Positions 47,437 to 59,388 of a stretch of 64,000 nt of DNA are shown here, piece by piece. Position numbers and translations under genes: made by a program. The notes under the pieces are model-generated. The model was given only the letters and a program-made list of their open reading frames with translations. It was not told where the DNA came from and searched no databases. The stretch is from NCBI GenBank assembly GCA_030848705.1, contig CM061240.1:20045001-20109000 (forward strand), in the 5' to 3' direction. Origin of the DNA: Heracleum sosnowskyi. Lineage: Eukaryota > Streptophyta > Magnoliopsida > Apiales > Apiaceae. The stretch's first letter is position 1. Each line of letters starts with the position of its first letter.

Positions 47437-49025
47437 TGTTAGGTCCTGATAAGTTTGTAGAAGGGGGGTTGAATACAAACTATACCGTTTTATCGAATTT
47501 GTCCTTTGAATAATTTAACAATTAAGAACAAATTAATGCGGAATATAAATGAAACAAGATTCAAGTTAAATATAACTTATATTAAACTTGAAGGGTGTTG
47601 CAAATACAATATGGATTACAAAGTATTTATCTCAAACTAATTAATACAAATTTAGAATAAATTCGACATGAACTTTTCTAATATTTTTAATAAAAAGATC
47701 GAATGCTAAAAGCAAGTTCGAGATAAATTCTAGGGATAAAAATCCGCTAGATAATCAAAGCAATACAAGTAATCAAGTTCTAGTGGTTTGGATTTAACAA
47801 TACAAACTAGAATTAATTGCTTGAGAAGAAATGAGATCAAATGCTTTTCTTCTGTTCTTGAGAGAAATGCTTCTGTGTCTTTTGATAATCTGAGTTCTGC
47901 TCTTTTTGATTAACAGTTTTATTTGTTATACAGCCCTCGGGTCATATATCATTTTAATGTAACTGTATGACCTGCTAATAAAATCGGTATGACCTTATTA
48001 AACTGTACAACGCACTTGTATGACCAAGTAATCAAAACTCGGTAGAACCTGCTCCTTCAAAAGAACCTGCAAAAACTGTCCGGTATGACCTCAAGTTTTT
48101 CTAACAACTATTCAGTATGACCTGACAACTTTTTCGGTAGAACCTGAAAAATGACCTGTATGACCTGATTAAATTCGGTAGAACCAAGCTTCGGCAATAG
48201 AACCTGCACAGTATGTTCGGTATGACCTGAAGTTTTTCTGCCAACTTTTCGGTAGAACCTCCAAAAGTAACTTGTATGACCTACTATACTGAACCTGTAT
48301 GACCTTAGAAAAGAACCAGTATGGCCTAGGATAATTCGGTAGAACCTTGTATTAAAAATGCTAGGTCACCGAGTTTAGAGCTAGGTCATACAGGTTTAAG
48401 ATATTTTCTTTTAATTAATTTAGTTAGTTTAAATTCTAGATTAAATTAATTCTTTTATAGAATTAAGTTAATAAATAATTTAAACAACTAACTTAATTAA
48501 TTTAATAAATTAATTAATTCTGATAGAATTAATTTATTAATTAAATTGAATTAATAAACAAAAAGAAGATAACTTAAAAATATAGCATTCCTCTATCTTC
48601 TGAAAGCCACTGAATATAGATGATTTAATTCCACTGATTGATGTCGTCATTCGATGCACTGTCTGGTTCATGAATAACTGACTTCAATGATAATTCTTCA
48701 TCTTTAAAACATTTAAAGCTGTGGCTTCTTTTCTTTAGCCTTGAATAAACTCTGTATCCTGTACTTCTTCTGTCACCAACTGGAAATCTCTGTCACTGTA
48801 GTAAATCCACTTCCTTGAATACTTCACTGAGGCTTGAACAATAAATTGAACTTCTTTCAATGTAGAATAACTTCAAGTCTGTAGATGACTTTAATACTCC
48901 ATTCTCTTGACAGATAAAACTCTCTGAGATTCCTGTGACCTTTAATCTAATATTTACTTATTACATTCTGGTTTAAGTTGAGTAGAATCCTCGAATTACA
49001 AATAGGCTATAGCATATGCCTTTCC
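47437..49025 (-). repeat. 5' LTR of element C (1589 bp)
   Basis: Near-identical to 38435-40025. The outermost base differs (the plus strand ends TTTCC rather than TTTCA), so the canonical TG start of this copy has mutated to GG. The GTATGACC array is present at about 47955-48395 with a 2-bp deletion in one inverse copy. Confidence 0.95.
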
Positions 49026-49030
49026 GTAAC
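49026..49030. other. Target-site duplication of element C, right copy (GTAAC)
   Basis: Matches 38430-38434. Confidence 0.92.
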
Positions 49031-50435
49031 ATTTTTAATAAAAATATAAGTCCTTGTGTATATACATATGTGTCCATAAATTAAATCAATATTATGTTTG
49101 TGTCACATTATTATGTACAAGTTTTGGGAGAATTTGTTGTGTTATCTAGTATGTATTACTCAATGTTATATATAAACATCAGTATGTTGAGAAAATGACC
49201 AAAATAACTTAAATTCGGTGAAACATTGCCCAAATTGCCACATTTCGGGAATTATGCCCGTATTAACCAGATGTATCCGCATACTCCATATGCGTGTGTT
49301 CTGTATGCATATTCAGTACATACACTTATGCACATGTATCAACCATCAGTGTGTTATTTGTTTAGTTTCCTTCTCCACTCAATCCTTTATTCTCCACCGA
49401 ACACTCATATGACACATATATATAATATATGGTTAATTACGTACATTCATGTAGACACCCAGCAGTATATATAATTGTAACTATTTGCTGCACCTTCCTT
49501 ACATTTCACCATCATCTCCAATATCATCACTCCATGGTCTACAAACACATCATATCTGGACCAAAATCATGGCAGGCAACCGATTTGGCATTACAATTCG
49601 ATTTAAGCTTCTGATCTAGCCGAGTCCACCGTGGGACAATCTATGCGCATCACACGTATGTGTATACAAACTCAACGCATCTGGACTATGCATATACTTT
49701 CAATTTGCTGGTTGGGTAGCAAAAGACACGCATCCATATCATGCGTAAAGAGGCTGCGCATCCCGAAAATGCGTATAGAAAATGTGATTTTGGGCACTCT
49801 ACCCGCGCGTGGGTATTTTGGATAGGCCTGGAGCGAAAAATGATATTTTGGGCTTTTATGCTATCATTATAATTGATATGAATAATTTATATTTTTGATC
49901 TTAAATCCATGGTTATATTCTATTATTTTATTTTGATAAATAATATTCTTCTGTTATAAATGAATATATGTGTCTTATCTATTATAATCAAATATGAATA
50001 ATTTGTGATTATTTATAAAATTTGAAAATTTGAATATCATTGAAGACATTTAAAAATCTATTTTTAATAGTACAATAAATTTTTTGGTCTTTTTGGGAAT
50101 ATTTTCTCACTCTAATTCTAGTGGAATTTGAATTTATTGCGTAATATTGAATTAAATTTTGAACTTCTTTAAAATTAGGTTTAAATCTTTTATTTTAATT
50201 TCGAAGTAAATAGTATCATATGTGATAATTTAGATAATCCAACATAACATATCATAATTTGTTAGTCTAATTGATATCCCTTCACATAAATTCTTGATAT
50301 ATTTTTTTTAAGCATTATAGATTTTATAGATAATAACGGGAATCCAAGAAAAACCCGGCTCAAAAAGCAAGTTTACGCTTGTAAAAAACAAGCAAAGTTC
50401 ATCAACATATTACATCAAAACAAGAAACCTAATAG
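49031..50435. other. Flank of element C, no gene; further ATGCGT copies
   Basis: Before element C inserted, this was continuous with 37611-38429. It carries ATGCGT/ACGCAT at 49289, 49675, 49728, 49741 and 49768 and related TGCGCAT variants, echoing the left side. The remainder (49850-50340) is AT-rich. No coding sequence is supported. Confidence 0.5.
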
Positions 50436-51569
50436 TTAAAATACATGATCATCAGAGTCAATCACAGTAGCCTCATCAGAGTCAGTTACAACTGCCTCAA
50501 CGCTTTGTAGCAATATAGACATGAGCATCAACATGTCCAACATCACTCCCATCAACAGCTCCAGAGCTTCCCTGCAAAGTGTGATCCCTCTTTCTCTTAT
50601 AATTACTTTCTTGGGTACCCTGCATAGCCATGTCACTTTGAAGGACATCCTGAATATTTCCTCCAACATCAGCACCCTTTGCACCACACTTGTCAGCTTC
50701 CTTGCGTTCTGCATCTCTCCCAATCATCATCCCAGAGTTTTCATGCTCTGACTGGACACACTTTCTCTTGTGGTGAACCTGTTGGACACCCACTCTCATC
50801 TTTGTTTCAGCAACATCGTCTTCCTCAGATCCGGGGCCTTTTTCCCTCCCTTGATTTACACTTTCAACCAGTGGTTCAGCCAGCCTCCCGGGACCAGTAA
50901 GAGTAGCATCTTGATGTTCCACACCAGCACGTTTGCATCGCATCATGATTCATCGGGTTAGCAATCTGATTAACTTCCTGGATACCAGCATCTATTCCCA
51001 TGCTTTGATACCCCATCCTCAGAGTCATGATCAGGCTCAAAATCATATTCAAATTCTGCAATTTTCAATCTAGAGCTTTCCGCATCGCTATCGGAACTAT
51101 GCACATTGTCATGGTACATACTAATACCAGAATCCTCCTCAACCAACCTGAAAGTTTGAGGTTCCCCATCCGTATCCAGAAAACACTCTTGTAACAGGTC
51201 ACAAATACCACTATGTGCCACACAACAGTATCCACAAACAGAAGGGCACTCATAGGTCAGAAAAACCTTGGATTTCCTATTAACAGCATAAACATCAACC
51301 AGAATGAAGTTCTGGAGAGGATCCAAAACTCCAACCTCAATAAGCATACGAGCTTCAAGACTCGGTTCATTTCTAACCGCAGCTCTGTGTGTACCCCTGT
51401 CCATACCAATAAGCTTACCAACCGCTAATCCCAACAGGCACAAACCCTTAACCGTCCAATAGAGAAAGGGCACTCGAGAGAACCTAACCCAAACTCTCGC
51501 CTTATCATTGACATTAATATTAACCGAAGTATATAACATTGTCCATTTTATTGAGAATCTTGATTGCAT
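50436..51569 (-). pseudogene. LINE-type ORF1 (gag-like) fragment
   Basis: The minus-strand frame 51569-50970 has the pattern of plant LINE ORF1 proteins: VWVRFSRVPFLYWTVKGL, then LIGMDRGT, then LIEVGVLDPL and a Cys-rich YECPSVCGYCCVAHSGIC that suits a zinc knuckle. The acidic, variable C-terminal part continues in another frame (50946-50497), so there is a frameshift or stop near 50960. No endonuclease or RT follows, so this is a fragment. Such proteins bind LINE RNA. Confidence 0.6.
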
Positions 51570-53026
51570 ATTATTACATTATCTGTTTATTATATATTGT
51601 GGATAATCTAGTATCAAATGGGATAATAGAAGATTAGATTATCAGTGTCTGTATATAATATAATAAAGGTTCACAGTCTAAGTGGTACTAGACAAACCAC
51701 TGGAATGACTGAAGTATTATTTGAAAATATGGGAAACCTGATTTAAGTAACTACTACTCTTTTTAAACTCTCAATTCAAAACTGTCAAGGGACAGATGTT
51801 TTCACGAAACAATGTAAAGGCTGCAAGTCAAATGTTGTGTTACCACCTCAACGATCGAGGGGGTAATTTCATGGAACCAGTCGATATCCATTAACAAGCA
51901 ATAGCTTGGGAAATGTTGGAGAATCTTCCTTTCCAACCTAGATATAACTACTTAGTGGAGTCGTATCAACAAGTGTTACACTTGGGGAAAGGAGGACGAT
52001 CTTTACGTTTCAGAGTCATGGACTTCATCTGAACTAGGAGTGGTGTAAGTGGTCCAGTTGCGCCGACCCATCCAACTTTTATTGGCCCAACCGTTGGCCG
52101 GGAGGTCACTGTAAGGCGGTAGACAATGTCAGGCTGTCGTGATTCTTCCATCTACATGTAGAAAACTATTTGAGCGGTGCGACCTGCTACTGATCATAGC
52201 AAGGTTAGGCACAGCGGGCGCGGTAGCAACTCCTGTATTAGTTCATCATCCAATTTGGATATTCCTGCAACATGAATTGGGGTGAAGAACCAACCATGTT
52301 GGCAGGGGGTCGAAAAGTGTTTGGAAATGAAGTGACAATAAATTCATGCAACTCCGTCTTTTATTTTATGGGTTGTGACTCCGATAAAACTTTATTCAGA
52401 TTATATAAATGCATAAGTGGATTTTGGGGTTACGAAAGCAGTATATTAATTTTCCTCGTAACTTCATCGTTTATATTATACTAGTTCCTTATCTGTTTAA
52501 GGCATATCATGTGACTACAGAAATATCTTTGAACTGCTATTTATTAGTAATCTGTTATAGATTATTTTGGTGGGCTTTATTGCTCACCCTTGCTTTGTTT
52601 ATTATATCACAACAACAGCTAGAGCAGATGGCCCGGTTCAAGTACACCCTGCGCAAGCGAGTGGCAGTCGTCAGAGAGTTACCCGCCGAGGTTGTGGCCG
52701 CCATAGCTGAGGTAGTGGTAACTAGTAGCCTAGGCTACAGCTTTTGTTTCAGACTTATTTATATTTATGATTAATGTAATCAACGGCAAGAATTATTAAG
52801 CGTACTCTGTAATCTTTTGGGTTGTAATAACTTATAATTTATGGATCCTATGGCTAGTTACTTATTCCAATTTCATCTCTGGGACTATAACTAGTTGTGT
52901 GTGTATGGCGATGATATTGTGGGGTCACAGCATGTAGTTTAATTATTTTGATTCAAGTGCAAGTATTATTAATGGGAATTGAGACCGTAACGACCGGATC
53001 CCCGACCCCGGATCTGGGGCTGTTAC
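51570..53026. other. Possible LTR of another retrotransposon, ending at element D
   Basis: The right end, read on the minus strand, begins TGTAACAGCCCCAGATCC, followed by a short GC-rich palindromic patch (GATCCGGGGTCGGGGATCC-like, 52995-53018). TGTAACA starts with such a patch are seen in some gypsy LTRs. The left limit and a partner LTR were not found. A small open frame at 52409-52774 is not convincing as a gene. The insertion or a rearrangement has removed most of element D's pol. Confidence 0.3.
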
Positions 53027-53158
53027 ATGATGAATGGTACTGTGGAACTTCATTTTGTTCCAAGTGAGCAGCAAATTGTAGACATTTTTACCAAGCCACT
53101 TGATGAATCAACATTCTCAAGGTTGGTAAGTGAGCTAGGTATGCTTAACTTCTCTTAA
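53027..53158 (+). pseudogene. End of pol (RNase H C terminus) of element D
   Basis: 43 codons and a stop. They include VELHFVPSEQQ, DIFTKPLDEST and SELGMLNFS, matching the pol C termini of elements B and C. The upstream sequence is unrelated, so the junction at about 53026 is a truncation. Confidence 0.9.
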
Positions 53159-53705
53159 TTCATTTAAATGTCTGATAATTTGTTATGCAGCCAGTGTCAA
53201 CATGATTTTCATGAGAATTAAAACTCTCTGAAAAAGAAGAATTTTGTCTAAGTCAAAATTTCTCCCTCTACGGATATCCCTATCCGTTGATCGTCATTTC
53301 TGACACTGGATTTTCTTTGTCTACGGATACCATTTTACACCTCTATGGATATCGAATCCCAAAAGGTAAAATCCTATCCGTAGATAGTTTTGTTTTAATC
53401 GTAACCTTTAAAGTCACAATCTTATCCGTAGTTACATGCGTACAGTACGTGTATGTAATTACAGTAAATTCGTGGCTTTACTTTTCAATCCATTACTTTT
53501 AAACGGTTACTTTCTTGCCCAATCAGATAATTTCTTTCAATTATTCTGGTTTTATTAGTAAATTATTTTGGGGGAGTATAAATTGAATTTTACTCTCAGT
53601 TAATCTTTTTCTATCATTTTCCAAAAATTCTCTAAGGCAAGAAACTATCTTCTCTCTCAAAGCATAAAGCAAAAATCTCTCTCTGTAAATTGAAAGCTTA
53701 CATCA
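53159..53705 (+). promoter_or_regulatory. Spacer between pol and additional ORF of element D, possible internal promoter
   Basis: ACGGAT/ATCCGT copies start at 53270, 53282, 53323, 53376 and 53424, first as the paired CTACGGATATCCC and TATCCGTTGATCG. Further on, TATAAATT (about 53578-53585) is followed by a CT-rich stretch (TTCTCTCTC, ATCTCTCTCTG) ending at the ATG 53706. The arrangement parallels element B and suggests a promoter for the additional ORF. It is not proven. Confidence 0.5.
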
Positions 53706-56700
53706 ATGGCACCAACCAACAAGACAATGTCTCTCACTGGTTTCACATACGAGAAGAACAACTTCACAGCTCTGGTGAACTTCGAAAAGAAGAACGCATC
53801 ATATCACACTATGATGAGGTTTTTCCAGAACTGCAAGCTCTCAAAAGCAATGTTTGAAGCCCCCAAACTATACTTTGAGGTAATTGAGGCAATCTGGGAA
53901 TCAGCTGTGTTTGATTCTGTCAATGCTACCATTACCTTTGTTCTTCAAGGTAAGGAATATGTGATTAACAGTGATGTTATAACTGCTTGCTTAAATTTAC
54001 CTGAAAACAATAGGTTAGAAAAGCATAGTGATACTGACGTGATTAACATGCTGAATCTGATAAACTATGCTTTACCTACGGATAATTTAAGTAAGATTCA
54101 GAGAAAAGGCATGGTCAAATAATGGAGCTTTTTCTTTGATGCCATTCTTAAGGTCTTCTCTGGTAAGATTAGCAACTATGATACAGTTACATTCTCTATG
54201 CTTGATATTGCTTATATGCTTCTAAGTGATAGCTTTTATAACCTAGGATCCCTAATTCTTTATGAACTAGGTGCTAAATTAGGGAATAAAGCATCTAGAA
54301 GTAAGAATATCTATTATGCTAGATTTTTCATGTTGCTAGCTAACCATGTAGAAGGTAAGTTGGTGATTCAATTCCCTGCAAACTCCAAGGAGTGTTGGGT
54401 TCAAAATAAGAGAGTCCTTGAGGACTTGAATAAGCTGAACCACAATAGGGAGGTTCAATTGGTGTATCCACCAATTTTCAATGCAGCTCAAGAGGCACAG
54501 GTGAGTCAGGTAATCTCCTCAATTGTTCCTACCTCTATTGTTACTTCTTTAATTTCCAGTGCCACCATGAAGGCTGGAACTGTCCAACGGCCTCCTACCC
54601 AAGTGGCCACCTCTAGAATTCTCAAATCAAAATCCAGAAAGCCAACCTCAGGTGCTTCTCAAAAGGCACCTGTTGTAAAAACTACCTGAATCCTTTAGGG
54701 GAGTGTGAAGGAGGTAGTAAGTGGTGAGGGAAGGGGTGAACATCAAAGAAATCCCAAGAACAAGGAGGGTGAGATAAGTGTGTCCTAACTTAGCCAACCT
54801 GTATCTTCTCAAAAGGATGCAGTGGTTGAAAAGGAATCAATCACATCCCTAGTGGCATCCTCCCAAAAGGATGTTGCTATTGAAAATAGTCCCCAACCAG
54901 GGACATAGCACAAGAGGGATAGGGACACCAGAAGCCCCACAGATACATCCAAGGCCTATGCAAGGAGAAAGAGGTCTAAACCATCTGGGGTTGCACAGGG
55001 ATCACACACAGTGTCAATGGCACCATCACAAATTCAGTTTGATGTGGCTCCAGTAAATGTGGAGTCACAGCCCCATTCTTTATCTATTCAAGCTGAAACA
55101 GAAACACCAAGTTCACCTAATCTCTCTTTGGATGTGGATATGATTCACACATTCATTCCTGATTCTCCATCTTTAACCTTCTTGGAGAAGCCCCACTCTG
55201 AAATTGGTGGTCATCATCTTTTTGATGATTTGTTGGACCATCAATCTATCATTTCTAAGACTCTGGCTCCATCCGTGGATCTCAATTTAAAATCAATCTC
55301 CATAGATTCAGCTTTAGTCTCCATTTCTAGAGCTACTTCTTTTTCTTCATCAACGGATATTTCTCATCCGTTGACAAGTGTTTGTCTGTCTACGGATATG
55401 CCTAAAATCAGCTATCCGTTGACATACACTTCTACTACCCATACGGATACTCCTTCCACACTTGCACTTCAAACTTCAAATATTACCATTTCAAGTGTGG
55501 ATGAGTTAGTAGTAGTTCAAACACTTCTAGGATTGAGGGAAGGGAGTGAAGCCACTGAGAGTGCGAGGCTGGTTTGCAACCAGGCAAAAGGAGAGGGAGA
55601 GAAAGAGAGACAGACTATTTCTTCCAGTCTGGTAAAAGTGAGTACTGAGAGTTCCACCTTAGTAGGTGAAGGTGAGGGTGTGAGAGGTGTGAGCCAGGGG
55701 GAGCCCCTGATGCAAGAATAGAGAGAAATTGAGAGAAAAGCAGGTACAGGAGATATAAGGATGGAAGACTCAGCCATTGCAAGTGAGTCAATGAATGTCA
55801 GTGATGCAGACAGTGAGAGATTGTTCCAACTTGAGTATCAAAATGAGTTGGATCAAGTCAACCTGAATGCTGAGACATTTACTCATCTTGATCCAGCCTA
55901 TCAAGTCTTGGTTGGACAGGGCAATGTGGAGGCAGAAAGGATGTTGAATTTGGTACACACTACTGAATCAATGTCTAGGGCAAAAGAAGCAATTCAAAAT
56001 CTGCCTCCAGGAGCTGGTGAAGGAGAAGATGAAGGCCCTTCCACTCTCCAAGAGATGCCTACTTGGTTGTTTTCAAATTCTTATGTCCATCATGACATCA
56101 AGGCAGTCATTCTCAAGAATTATAAAAAGGTACATGGTGAAGCTCAACCATCCAATCCCTTGCATGCCACCACAGTTCAGAACTTTATGGCATCACTTTA
56201 GCTTCATCAGGCCCACATCCTTCAACAAAGAGCCAACACTGATGACATCAAAGGCCATCTTGATGGGGGTGAATGATGCATTGGAAAGAAGAGTTGATGA
56301 TGTTGCTCCTTCCACATCTCAAAGATTCAAGCAAGATAAGTTGGTGAAGGATGTGGCTGCCCTTACTGAGAGGATGGATAAGATGGAGAAGAAAATGGAC
56401 ACCTTCCTGGCTAACCAGAATATACAGACTCAGCTTCTGCAACAGTTACTGCAGGCTACTGGTGTTACTCAAACCTCTGATGATAACAAAAAGGGGTGGA
56501 GTTCAAGTAAGGGGGAGAGTGCACTAGTGGGAGTCAAAGGTGGTGTGCCATCAAGCCAGGGGGAGCCACCTCAAATCATAGCAAATCCAAGTGAGTTTCA
56601 ACTCACAAAGGTGGTCTCTCCTCAAGCTAAGGATGTTCAATTCTTTCTCAACTCAGAAAAGCTAATCAAGGAATCCATCTTCAAGGTTGTGACTTCATCT

Positions 56701-58128
56701 TCAACAAGTTCAGTTCATGTCCACACAACCATCCTGAAAGTTCTCACTCCTGATACCATTATTCTACAAAAAGAATATGATGTTGAACACTCAAGTGTCA
56801 AGGAGTTTGAACCAATCTTCAATTGCAGGACTGGATCACCACCAAGACATCATGGCAAGAACAAATTAGAAGTGGACTATCTATTCCCCAAGCCTGATGA
56901 GTCTAAGGTGTTAGCATCCCTTATCACAAATCTCAAGAATACCAATGACATAATGCTGAAACAAGGGTTGGTTGTTATCTACAGAAATAGTAAAGAAATT
57001 CACATCACAAGCAGCCATCCCAGGTTCAATGAAGCCAAAGCAGAAGAGATTTCCAGAATAAGGAGAGAAACCAATCCCCAGGGTTTTGAATCTACACCTG
57101 AGAAACAGGCTAGATTGGCCCAAGAACTTTTGAGGGAAATGGAGGAAGAAAGTAGTGAGGCTGTAGAGGAAGAGGCCCCTACTAAAAGGAAATTGAAGAA
57201 AAGGAAGACAGTGCCTAAGACCAAGCCAACCAGATGGAAGCAGAGATCACATAGGCCTGTCTCTCCTGAGAAAGTAGAAGAGAATAGGGATACAGGGAGG
57301 CGAATTATTTTTGAAGACCCTATTCCAGCTTCAACTCAATTTCAAAACACCTTTCATGAGACTCCTGTAGAGCCTAAAGAAGAACCTGTTGAGTTTGAAA
57401 ACTTTGTTTTCCCTAAGTTCATAATTGAAGATGAAAAGAAGTCAAAGAAAATGGAACAAGTCAAAAGAACTCAACAAGGACCAATCAAGCTGAATGTTGC
57501 ACCAAAAGTTGCCATGCCAGTTGAGAACAAGACAGACTTTTTGTACATTGCAGAGATACATGAGTACTCAACCATGGATCTCTTCCTTGATGAAGTTAGT
57601 GAAATAAGAGGCACATACAAATTTAGAGATCTGCCTGAAAGACTAACCTTTGTCTACAAAGGAGGGAAGGTGAGAGCATGGCCCCTACAACAAGTACTGA
57701 ATGAATGATATTCTACCTTGGTGAAAGTCTTCTCAGACTTCAAAAACACAAGGGGATTCTCTGAGGTTGCAAGGAGTGTTGTTTTGAAGAAAATTGAGGA
57801 AATCGGGAGCAGCTGGAATTCTCCTGACAGTTTGCCAAGGAAGCTGAAGATCCCTTTCAATGGACAAAGAATCCATCTTCAACCTTACTAGATGATGGAA
57901 TTCAAGGATGAAAAGGGCTGTAGAAGATTCTTCAGGATTGAAGATCAATTGTCTAAGGCTAGTAACAAGTATCTTAGATGGTTGCAAGGCAAGCTAGATC
58001 CAAAGTTCTACAGAAAGCTTCAAGATCAAATCAAGGTAAACTATGCTATGGGAGACAGAAGATTCAACCTCCAAGAGAGAAGAAAAGGAATTAAATCTGC
58101 TCAGTCTAGAGGAGCACTCTCTATGTAA
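53706..58128 (+). pseudogene. Element D additional ORF, about 4.4 kb, broken
   Basis: Pieces: 53706-54122 and 54198-54689 (one frame, with a stop at 54120) form an N-terminal domain starting MAPTNKTMSLTGF, with YFEVIEAIWESAVF and FFFDAILKVFSG, similar in layout to the ORF start in element B. Next come about three SSQKDxVxE repeats (54650-54890), a basic ARRKRSK (54957-54977, nuclear-signal-like), and a Ser/Thr-rich linker (55011-55721) with six ACGGAT/ATCCGT copies. 55761-56201 is acidic. A frameshift lies between 56190 and 56270. 56017-57708 has a coiled coil (LTERMDKMEKKMDTFL), a second basic stretch (KRKLKKRKT) and a folded C-terminal region, continuing in frame past stops at 57706 and 57889 to 58128. 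Family not recognised. Confidence 0.72.
55271..55448 (+). repeat. ACGGAT motif cluster inside the element D additional ORF
   Basis: Copies start at 55271 (ATCCGT), 55352, 55366 (inverse), 55391, 55414 (inverse) and 55443. In frame they give a repeated pattern STD..HPLT..STD..YPLT..HTD. Orientation alternates, as in the LTR. Confidence 0.85.
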
Positions 58129-58257
58129 CTATCTCTACTATTCAGTTTTTCATTTATGTAGTTTAATGCAATTTTTACTGTTAATGTTTATTTGTTGGAA
58201 GTGGTTTTGTTATCATCAAGACTCTTAATTTATGTCTGATTCTCAACCAGGCATAAA

Positions 58258-58268
58258 TTAGGGAAGAT
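58258..58268 (+). other. Polypurine tract of element D
   Basis: TTAGGGAAGAT lies immediately before the LTR start TGTTAGGAAC. Confidence 0.75.
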
Positions 58269-59388
58269 TGTTAGGAACTATGTTGTTTCTTGATGATAAC
58301 TAAATTAACTTATTAAATATTGTACAATTAAAATGTAGCTATCAACGGATAGCATGCTTATGCAGTATCCGTTGATGGGAAGCTTATCTACGGATAAGAC
58401 TCAATGTAACATGTTTGTGTAATCCTGATGTACAATCCTGATATGCAATCCTGAGAAACAATCCTGATGAAATCCTGATGTGCAATCCTGATATGCAATC
58501 CTGATGTACAATCCTGATGTGTAGTCCTGATGTATATTCCTGATTTGTAATCCTGATGTTAAAGTTGAGGTATTAGTTTTTAGGCTGAATAAGTCATGTT
58601 GACTATTAATAGATATGAAGAATAGGGAGGCTAATTGTAAATAGTTTATGCCTTGTAATTTTACATAAGTGAAATTGACTGTCAACGGATAGCAACATTA
58701 GCCTTCAACGGATGTGGACAATGTGCTGTCTATGGATAGCAATACTAGCTATCTACGGATGTGATCAAGATACTCTCAACGGATAAAACTCAAATAGCTT
58801 CTACGGATACACACTGTACTTGTGAAAGGGACAAGTCAGACAGTGCACGTGGGTTGACAAACTATATAAAGCATGGAAGCCAGTATTTCTGGAAAGGTCA
58901 CGGGAAGAAAGTAGCATTATGTTTGTATGGTCAAAAGTAGCATTTCTATAAAAGGCAATCAATCAAGAAGGGCAAGCTACCATCACATGGACCACTACTC
59001 AAAATGGAGAAACAAGGATCTTGAACAAATTTACTTTTTGTATTATTGTCTGTTCAACATATCTTGTAAACTTGGGATATATAAGCAAGTGAAGCATAAT
59101 TCTAGAACCAAGAAATCAGTTAGGCAATTTAGAGAGCAAAAGGCAATATCCTTTGTAAATTGTTGAAGCTAGAATTGTGTATTTGCAGCTGTGTGTTTAT
59201 TCATAAATATCACAGGGATTTCTTCAAATAAAAATCTCTCAGGTGGACAAAACAATCCACCTGAATTTTTAATTCTTGTGCTATTTTATCTTGTTTGTTT
59301 TTCTGTTCTTGATTTTACTTTCTAATCTTTACTATCAAGAACTAAAGAAATTTTAAAGATTGTATTCAAACACCCCCCCCCCCTACAA
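58269..59388 (+). repeat. 3' LTR of element D (about 1120 bp, 3' end uncertain)
   Basis: It starts TGTTAGGAACTATG. ACGGAT/ATCCGT copies start at 58345, 58367, 58390, 58685, 58708, 58755, 58779 and 58803. It ends near ATTGTATTCAAACAC, an 11-C run (59373-59383) and CTACAA, matching the penultimate part of the LTRs of A-C but lacking the final CA-ended stretch. The flank then continues as an AATTTTAATATTC repeat. Confidence 0.75.
58421..58560 (+). repeat. TCCTGAT minisatellite in element D LTR
   Basis: Eleven units of 11-14 bp of the form AATCCTGATGTGC, starting between about 58421 and 58550 (one reads TCCTGAG). The open minus-strand frame across it is just this repeat. Confidence 0.92.

Larger units (their letters stand above)
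38435..49025 (-). mobile_element. Element C: full-length Ty1/copia retrotransposon (10.6 kb)
   Basis: Two LTRs (38435-40025 and 47437-49025) flank, on the minus strand, a primer-binding site, gag, pol, a decayed additional-ORF region and a polypurine tract. The 5-bp duplication GTAAC is present on both sides. By eye the two LTRs differ at about 20 of ~1590 positions, so insertion is recent. The coding part closely matches element A. A stop in gag and an in-frame deletion in RT make this copy non-autonomous as it stands. Its 3' LTR faces APT in the same transcriptional direction. Confidence 0.96.
53027..59388 (+). mobile_element. Element D: 5'-truncated Ty1/copia retrotransposon
   Basis: Plus-strand order: last 43 codons of pol, spacer with motif cluster, a long additional ORF in pieces (53706-58128), a polypurine tract (58258-58268), and a 3' LTR (58269 to about 59388). 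Gag and most of pol are missing. The element's motif is ACGGAT/ATCCGT. The 3' end of the LTR stops just after a C run, short of the ending seen in A and C, so the LTR may be truncated. Confidence 0.85.

Noticed and set aside
49218..49830. Overlapping 61-82 codon frames in the flank of element C
   Set aside because: Several frames overlap on one strand with poor codon character; the region holds ATGCGT repeats instead.
52409..52774. 121-codon open frame considered as a host gene
   Set aside because: Hydrophobic N-terminal half and basic tail have no recognisable family, and it lies in a probable retrotransposon LTR.
58401..58685. 94-codon frame with repeated HQDYTSG-type peptides
   Set aside because: Produced by the TCCTGAT minisatellite in the element D LTR.
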